From HGM04593 sp045592125 (lineage in GTDB: Bacteria > Bacteroidota > Bacteroidia > Bacteroidales > Bacteroidaceae), in the NCBI GenBank assembly GCA_045592125.1, contig JAZNUE010000070.1:1-9175 (forward strand): a stretch of DNA of 9,175 nucleotides, in the 5' to 3' direction. Both the position numbers and the translations under genes were made by a program. This document shows, one piece after another, positions 7,501-9,175 of the stretch. The number at the start of each line of letters is the position of its first letter. Position 1 is the stretch's first letter. The notes beneath the pieces were generated by a model. It searched no databases and had not been told where the DNA came from. It saw only the letters and a program-made list of their open reading frames with translations.

Positions 7501-8672
7501 GCCGCCTTGCATACTATGAGAATGCTGTAAGCGGCGCCTCTGCCACCCAGGTGAGCAAGAATAGCGACGACCGCCGTTGGGAACTTATTGAGGTTGAAGG
7601 CGAAGAGGGCGTATACTACCTGAAGAACGTGGGCCAGGGCAAGTACCTGATGACAGCCGAGGTTGTCGCACTGTCTCCTGCACCACAGAGCAAGTTCACC
7701 ATATTCTACAACGGTGACGGTACTGCAAGCATCCTCAAGCATGGAGAACCGAACACAGCGCTCTACATGAACACAGACTACTCAATCGTAACCAAGGAAC
7801 CAGGAGAGTTAGCCTCGAAGTGGAGGATTGACCTCTATGCCGACAATGCTACAGCCGTTGAGGTTGCAAACCTTGAGGCTCTTGTTGCCGAGGCAGAGAG
7901 AGTTATTGCAGAGGCAGGCAATGGTATCGACAACCTTGCAGTATACGTGAGCGACATTGAGCTTGCAAACTTCGTGAGAAGAGTTACCGAAGCCAAGGAG
8001 GCAGCAGAGGCAGCATTGGCCGACCAGTCAAAGGTTGAGGACTTTACGACATATATCAAGGACCTTGAGAAAGCTATCGCCGATACCGAGGCCGCATATG
8101 TGCTCAGGCCACAGTCAAGCCACAGCGAGACAATCTACTACTACCGCATGAAGGATGTTGAAAATGGCACATACGCGTTCGTTAACCCCGATGCTACCGG
8201 CAAGTACAAGAATGCTATGGGCGTTGCAGAGCTCGACAAGGAGAATGACAGCTTCATATGGGCATTCGTGAAGAACAGCAAGGGCGAGTTCCAGATGTAC
8301 AACAAGGGATACGATGCTTACATATACACATTGAGCAGCAGCCCGAACTCACTCAAGGCAGACAAGGCAGAGGACGCAAGCAACTACATTATCAGCGTTG
8401 ACAATGACATTAAGGCAATTGTAATCTCTGACAGCGAGGAGAACTACCTCTACAACCAGAGCGGCAGAGTACGTATGTACGACGCAAAGACTGGCTGGAG
8501 ACTTGAGTTTGTTGGCACAGAGGAAGGCAGCCTCACAAGCATAGTTGAGGTTGAGACCGAGGAGACAGCACCTGCAGTAAAGGGCATTTTCGACCTCACC
8601 GGCCGCAAGCTCGACGAGATTACCAGACCAGGTATCTATGTCATCAACGGCAAGAAGGTTCTGGTTAAGTAA
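4515..8672 (+). CDS. Secreted M60-like (mucin-type) zinc metalloprotease
   Basis: A 1385-aa exported protein. Residues 1-21 form a signal peptide (MRLKN, hydrophobic core, PLAA before Gln22) without a lipobox. Residues about 24-155 look like a ricin-type lectin module, followed by a helical segment to about 245. The peptidase M60-like domain runs from about 255 to 735. It contains AWGPAHEIGHQHQ with His580, Glu581 and His584, and Glu597 in GLTEVTNN, fitting the family motif HExxH-x(8-28)-E, with two His and the distal Glu as zinc ligands. The upstream HVAGGNVNGYY and downstream LTEFFRAYGFF segments also fit. Helical regions (about 893-980 and 1110-1200) alternate with ricin-like modules (about 982-1105 and 1203-1332). 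The C-terminal 28 residues (FDLTGRK through KKVLVK) are a Bacteroidota sorting-type tail. M60-like enzymes of gut bacteria, such as BT4244 of Bacteroides thetaiotaomicron, cleave O-glycosylated mucin-type proteins. That substrate is inferred from family membership, not shown here. Confidence 0.96.
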   Translation: MRLKNLLMTLLVAFAALPLAAQLQDGKIYRFVNKANTNIAMEAASTTDIYGSALGDRYSQYWLAEKHPSNSEAWSLRSLGNGLYVVPRGTSTGWTFSASQSASTVLYCVNTNGNYYTFNSKNHADDSNCMHYATSQGGRVVGWNTGADATHWTIEEVAVNAADLEANWADLDKFNNSLKEENIAKYETALASLFSDKACTQLAKSFASVDALKADADYQALPETLQEMVIKVYTDNWQEDNFDSSKPYWDSEHAKRFRIQSIEPYSVAGEITAWLGMNAHINMDNPLGITGNYRQHVFVIVEGEIKDGAELTLGSLQGHGLLATYENGITLKEGLNVIPFHGNGNTLYINYVVHTYQNGKFVNPLSGYKDIKVHVAGGNVNGYYNGVGDYLWGEPDDDDDWQYYEDRTNTESATLLGKRQILHFTMWPTQVTDDKTGSTYIEQNCMSKFFPNNVNVPAGTPAKQKVNKVLEAWDRIHLSELATMGLLSKAEMDSLNALYPRWNKNWSAKDGNIYDYTEAMYATRGGVDYSEHFNHHGIALGNFSGYMSGGWRNCNYNQNTMGDIIANIATSAGQAWGPAHEIGHQHQSVFTVNGLTEVTNNFHSNVAVWYMGMGTSRVNGWSGNLENVYNNYKNNKHFLFHAASDGSQNLWSQTQMYYRLWLYYHRAGHKTDFYPILFELNRRDRMSSNNLGWIDGKGHASGTESMLKYYKQACQAAGEDLTEFFRAYGFFALMEQQERGDYSTSFYTQTQKEVDDAIAWVKAQGYKENLAPLFTNDCVATPSYGHDGKTQRSYWDGEATTSGENAKLGMYTDCIDKNVKAEGYLYTLYKTTLSIMHEGAKGAVGFIVYDENDNLVAFTNNYTVNLPATATKVKIYAVQADGTKVEVMSAAEGGTEEQQIDALTKAITAANSLISKSGDPNVATYLRASAVAELAEMVAGAQAALDNKDQSQYTYGAWAMNLTNLTNEVKTNPESFVGVKPLNHYEIICEQGKFQRRLAYYENAVSGASATQVSKNSDDRRWELIEVEGEEGVYYLKNVGQGKYLMTAEVVALSPAPQSKFTIFYNGDGTASILKHGEPNTALYMNTDYSIVTKEPGELASKWRIDLYADNATAVEVANLEALVAEAERVIAEAGNGIDNLAVYVSDIELANFVRRVTEAKEAAEAALADQSKVEDFTTYIKDLEKAIADTEAAYVLRPQSSHSETIYYYRMKDVENGTYAFVNPDATGKYKNAMGVAELDKENDSFIWAFVKNSKGEFQMYNKGYDAYIYTLSSSPNSLKADKAEDASNYIISVDNDIKAIVISDSEENYLYNQSGRVRMYDAKTGWRLEFVGTEEGSLTSIVEVETEETAPAVKGIFDLTGRKLDEITRPGIYVINGKKVLVK

Positions 8673-8693
8673 TTGACCACTGATATCATAACA
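8652..8693 (+). repeat. Shared 42-bp gene-end block, right copy
   Basis: This is the inverted partner of 407-448: codons for KKVLVK, TAA, and 21 identical non-coding bases that include the palindrome TGATATCA (8681-8688). It joins directly to the terminator. It marks the inner boundary of the symmetric arms that flank the gene pair; upstream of it the two coding sequences no longer align at DNA level. Confidence 0.95.
8662..8679 (+). promoter_or_regulatory. Stop-codon hairpin with GUAA tetraloop (protease gene)
   Basis: UGGUUAA GUAA UUGACCA, identical to the hairpin on the divergent gene. The stem is closed by Val-Lys codon bases on one side and the first seven untranslated bases on the other, with UAA inside the loop. 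No function is demonstrated. Confidence 0.5.
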
Positions 8694-8698
8694 GGAGG

Positions 8699-8722
8699 AT
8701 GGGGCCCACGGGTCCCATTTTT
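8699..8722 (+). terminator. Intrinsic terminator of the protease gene
   Basis: ATGGGGCCC and GGGTCCCAT form a 9-bp stem (8699-8718) with one G-U wobble around a two-base AC spacer, followed by a run of five T (8718-8722). It begins 26 bases after the stop codon. It is a degenerate relative of the perfect terminator at 374-407, sharing the GGGGCCC core but lacking the matching A-run, so it should work mainly on the plus strand. Confidence 0.88.
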
Positions 8723-8731
8723 CTGTTATGC

Positions 8732-8808
8732 AGAGTACAGGGAATAGAGTATAGAGTACAGAGTACAGAGTACAGATAACAGAGTACGGATAACAGAGTA
8801 CAGAGTAC
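8732..8808. repeat. 7-bp tandem array C (11 units)
   Basis: Eleven heptamers in perfect register: AGAGTAC, AGGGAAT, AGAGTAT, three AGAGTAC, AGATAAC, AGAGTAC, GGATAAC, two AGAGTAC. It is the inverted counterpart of array B (326-367), with five more units. The shared AGGGAAT variant in second place from the terminator shows homology. Interspersed variants argue against a purely recent slippage origin. The array is non-coding. Confidence 0.93.
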
Positions 8809-8811
8809 CGC

Positions 8812-8832
8812 AACACGCGTACTTGTCATTCT
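8812..8832. repeat. GTACTTGTCATT module, right copy
   Basis: These 21 bp are identical in inverted orientation to 303-323. On the left the sequence then runs into REP-like copy 2; on the right it runs into TATATTTGCA. The module therefore marks a breakpoint between the two arms. Confidence 0.85.
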
Positions 8833-8841
8833 ATATTTGCA
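8823..8841 (+). repeat. 19-bp direct repeat, inner copy
   Basis: TTGTCATTCTATATTTGCA is repeated exactly at 9042-9060, 219 bp away, and occurs once on the left arm in inverted orientation (118-136). The two right-arm copies bracket the 97-bp tandem units, as expected if a 219-bp segment was inserted or duplicated there. TATATTTG inside it also fits a Bacteroidota -7 promoter element, but no -33 box lies at the right distance. Confidence 0.9.
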
Positions 8842-8843
8842 CT

Positions 8844-8940
8844 GTCATTGACTCGTTCTGCTTTTCGCAACCCAAACGGCATAACCTGCGGCTATGCTGC
8901 GTTTGACCTGTTGCTGCAAAACTTGCCGATAACAAAAAAG
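8844..8940 (+). repeat. 97-bp tandem unit 1 with long imperfect hairpin
   Basis: The unit starts GTCATTGACTCGTT and is repeated directly at 8941. Nested stems are CAAACG/CGTTTG (8873-8878 with 8900-8905) and GCATA/TATGC (8879-8883 with 8893-8897), separated by a two-base TG bulge on the right side. An outer GTTCTGC/GCAAAAC stem (8855-8861 with 8916-8922) carries one mismatch. No coding potential was accepted. It resembles a MITE- or REP-like structured repeat of unknown type. Confidence 0.85.
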
Positions 8941-9037
8941 GTCATTGACTCGTTTTGCTTTTCGCAACCCAAACGGCATAACCTGCGGCTATGCTGCGTT
9001 TGACCTGTTGCTGCAAAACTCGTCGATAACAAAACGT
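8941..9037 (+). repeat. 97-bp tandem unit 2 with long imperfect hairpin
   Basis: A near-identical second copy that diverges in its last bases. Four nested stems are visible: GTTTTGC/GCAAAAC (8952-8958 with 9013-9019), GCAAC/GTTGC (8964-8968 with 9007-9011), CAAACG/CGTTTG (8970-8975 with 8997-9002) and GCATA/TATGC (8976-8980 with 8990-8994). That is 23 pairs across 68 nt. The outer stem is intact here but mismatched in unit 1. Confidence 0.85.
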
Positions 9038-9041
9038 TGTT

Positions 9042-9175
9042 TTGTCATTCTATATTTGCATAAAGAAACGAAGATAGCGATTAATCGCTATCTTCGCAAG
9101 CGGACAGAAGCAGTAAAGGATAAAGATTATTAACTGTCATTGGTACTGAAGATACCGTTCGGGATGTTAATCCCC
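9042..9175. repeat. Right arm of 134-bp perfect terminal inverted repeat
   Basis: Exact reverse complement of 3-136. Its first 19 bases are also the outer copy of the 19-bp direct repeat. The minus-strand reading of its last bases repeats the GINIPNGIFSTNDS frame seen at the left edge. Perfect identity over 134 bp, while the rest of the arms has drifted, suggests recent homogenisation, a recent mobile insertion, or an assembly boundary. Confidence 0.97.
9069..9096. terminator. 28-bp perfect palindrome, terminator-like (right copy)
   Basis: Identical to 82-109. On the minus strand it is followed by TTTCTTTA, so it could terminate a transcript entering from the right edge. A dyad binding site or dispersed palindromic repeat is the alternative. 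Confidence 0.5.

Noticed and set aside
4872..7742. Several minus-strand open frames of 76-164 aa within the protease gene (for example 4872-5273, 5337-5783, 7248-7742)
   Set aside because: They are antisense to a well-supported coding frame and show Val/Cys/Leu-biased composition without motifs or start signals.
8732..8808. CRISPR array
   Set aside because: The repeat is 7 bp with no spacers. It is a simple tandem array.
8844..9037. attC site of an integron
   Set aside because: The units are imperfect palindromes located after a gene, but the outer pairs GTTTTGC/GCAAAAC do not fit the GTTRRRY and RYYYAAC core sites. There is also no integrase.
8844..9037. Retron msr/msd or another reverse-transcriptase-linked RNA
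   Set aside because: No reverse transcriptase is in the window, and the units are direct tandem copies without the expected priming-guanosine layout.
8945..9133. 62-aa open frame across the right-hand repeats
   Set aside because: It reads through the hairpin unit and the palindrome, both non-coding repeats, and has no domain or initiation context.
3..9175. Linear plasmid or linear phage with inverted terminal repeats
   Set aside because: There is no replication, terminal-protein or telomere-resolution gene, and the inverted repeat carries gene-end-like features. A repeat at assembly boundaries is simpler.

Overview
The window looks like a Bacteroidota fragment, most likely Bacteroidales and gut or rumen associated (Prevotella-like). 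This rests on a canonical Bacteroidota promoter (TTTG, 19-bp gap, xAnnTTTG), no Shine-Dalgarno sequence before either gene, two very large exported multidomain proteins that both end in KKVLVK, and an M60-family mucinase-type protease. No rRNA, tRNA, CRISPR array, transposase or phage gene is visible.

Layout: bases 1-427 are non-coding repeat mosaic and a terminator. Bases 428-4174 (minus strand) encode a 1248-aa secreted protein with two discoidin-like modules, a helical region, lectin-like beta-rich modules and a C-terminal sorting-type tail. Bases 4175-4514 are a divergent promoter region. Bases 4515-8672 (plus strand) encode a 1385-aa secreted M60-like zinc metalloprotease (HEIGH plus distal Glu) with ricin-like modules and a C-terminal sorting-type tail. 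Bases 8673-9175 are again terminator and repeat mosaic.

The two genes diverge from one shared control region and both products should act outside the cytoplasm. The simplest reading is a glycoprotein-foraging pair: a mucin-type protease plus a large glycan- or surface-binding partner. The partner has no catalytic domain that I recognise.

The most unusual aspect is the symmetry of the flanks. Each gene ends in the same block: the last six codons, the stop, 21 bases of identical downstream sequence, a GGGGCCC-type terminator, a 7-bp tandem array and a GTACTTGTCATT module. The outermost 134 bp are a perfect inverted repeat containing a 28-bp perfect palindrome. The arms differ by insertions. 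The left arm carries a second 7-bp array and two inverted REP-like hairpins with compensatory base changes. The right arm carries two 97-bp tandem hairpin units bounded by a 19-bp direct repeat. The inverted ends may also be why the contig stops here, so biology and assembly must be separated before the ends are interpreted.
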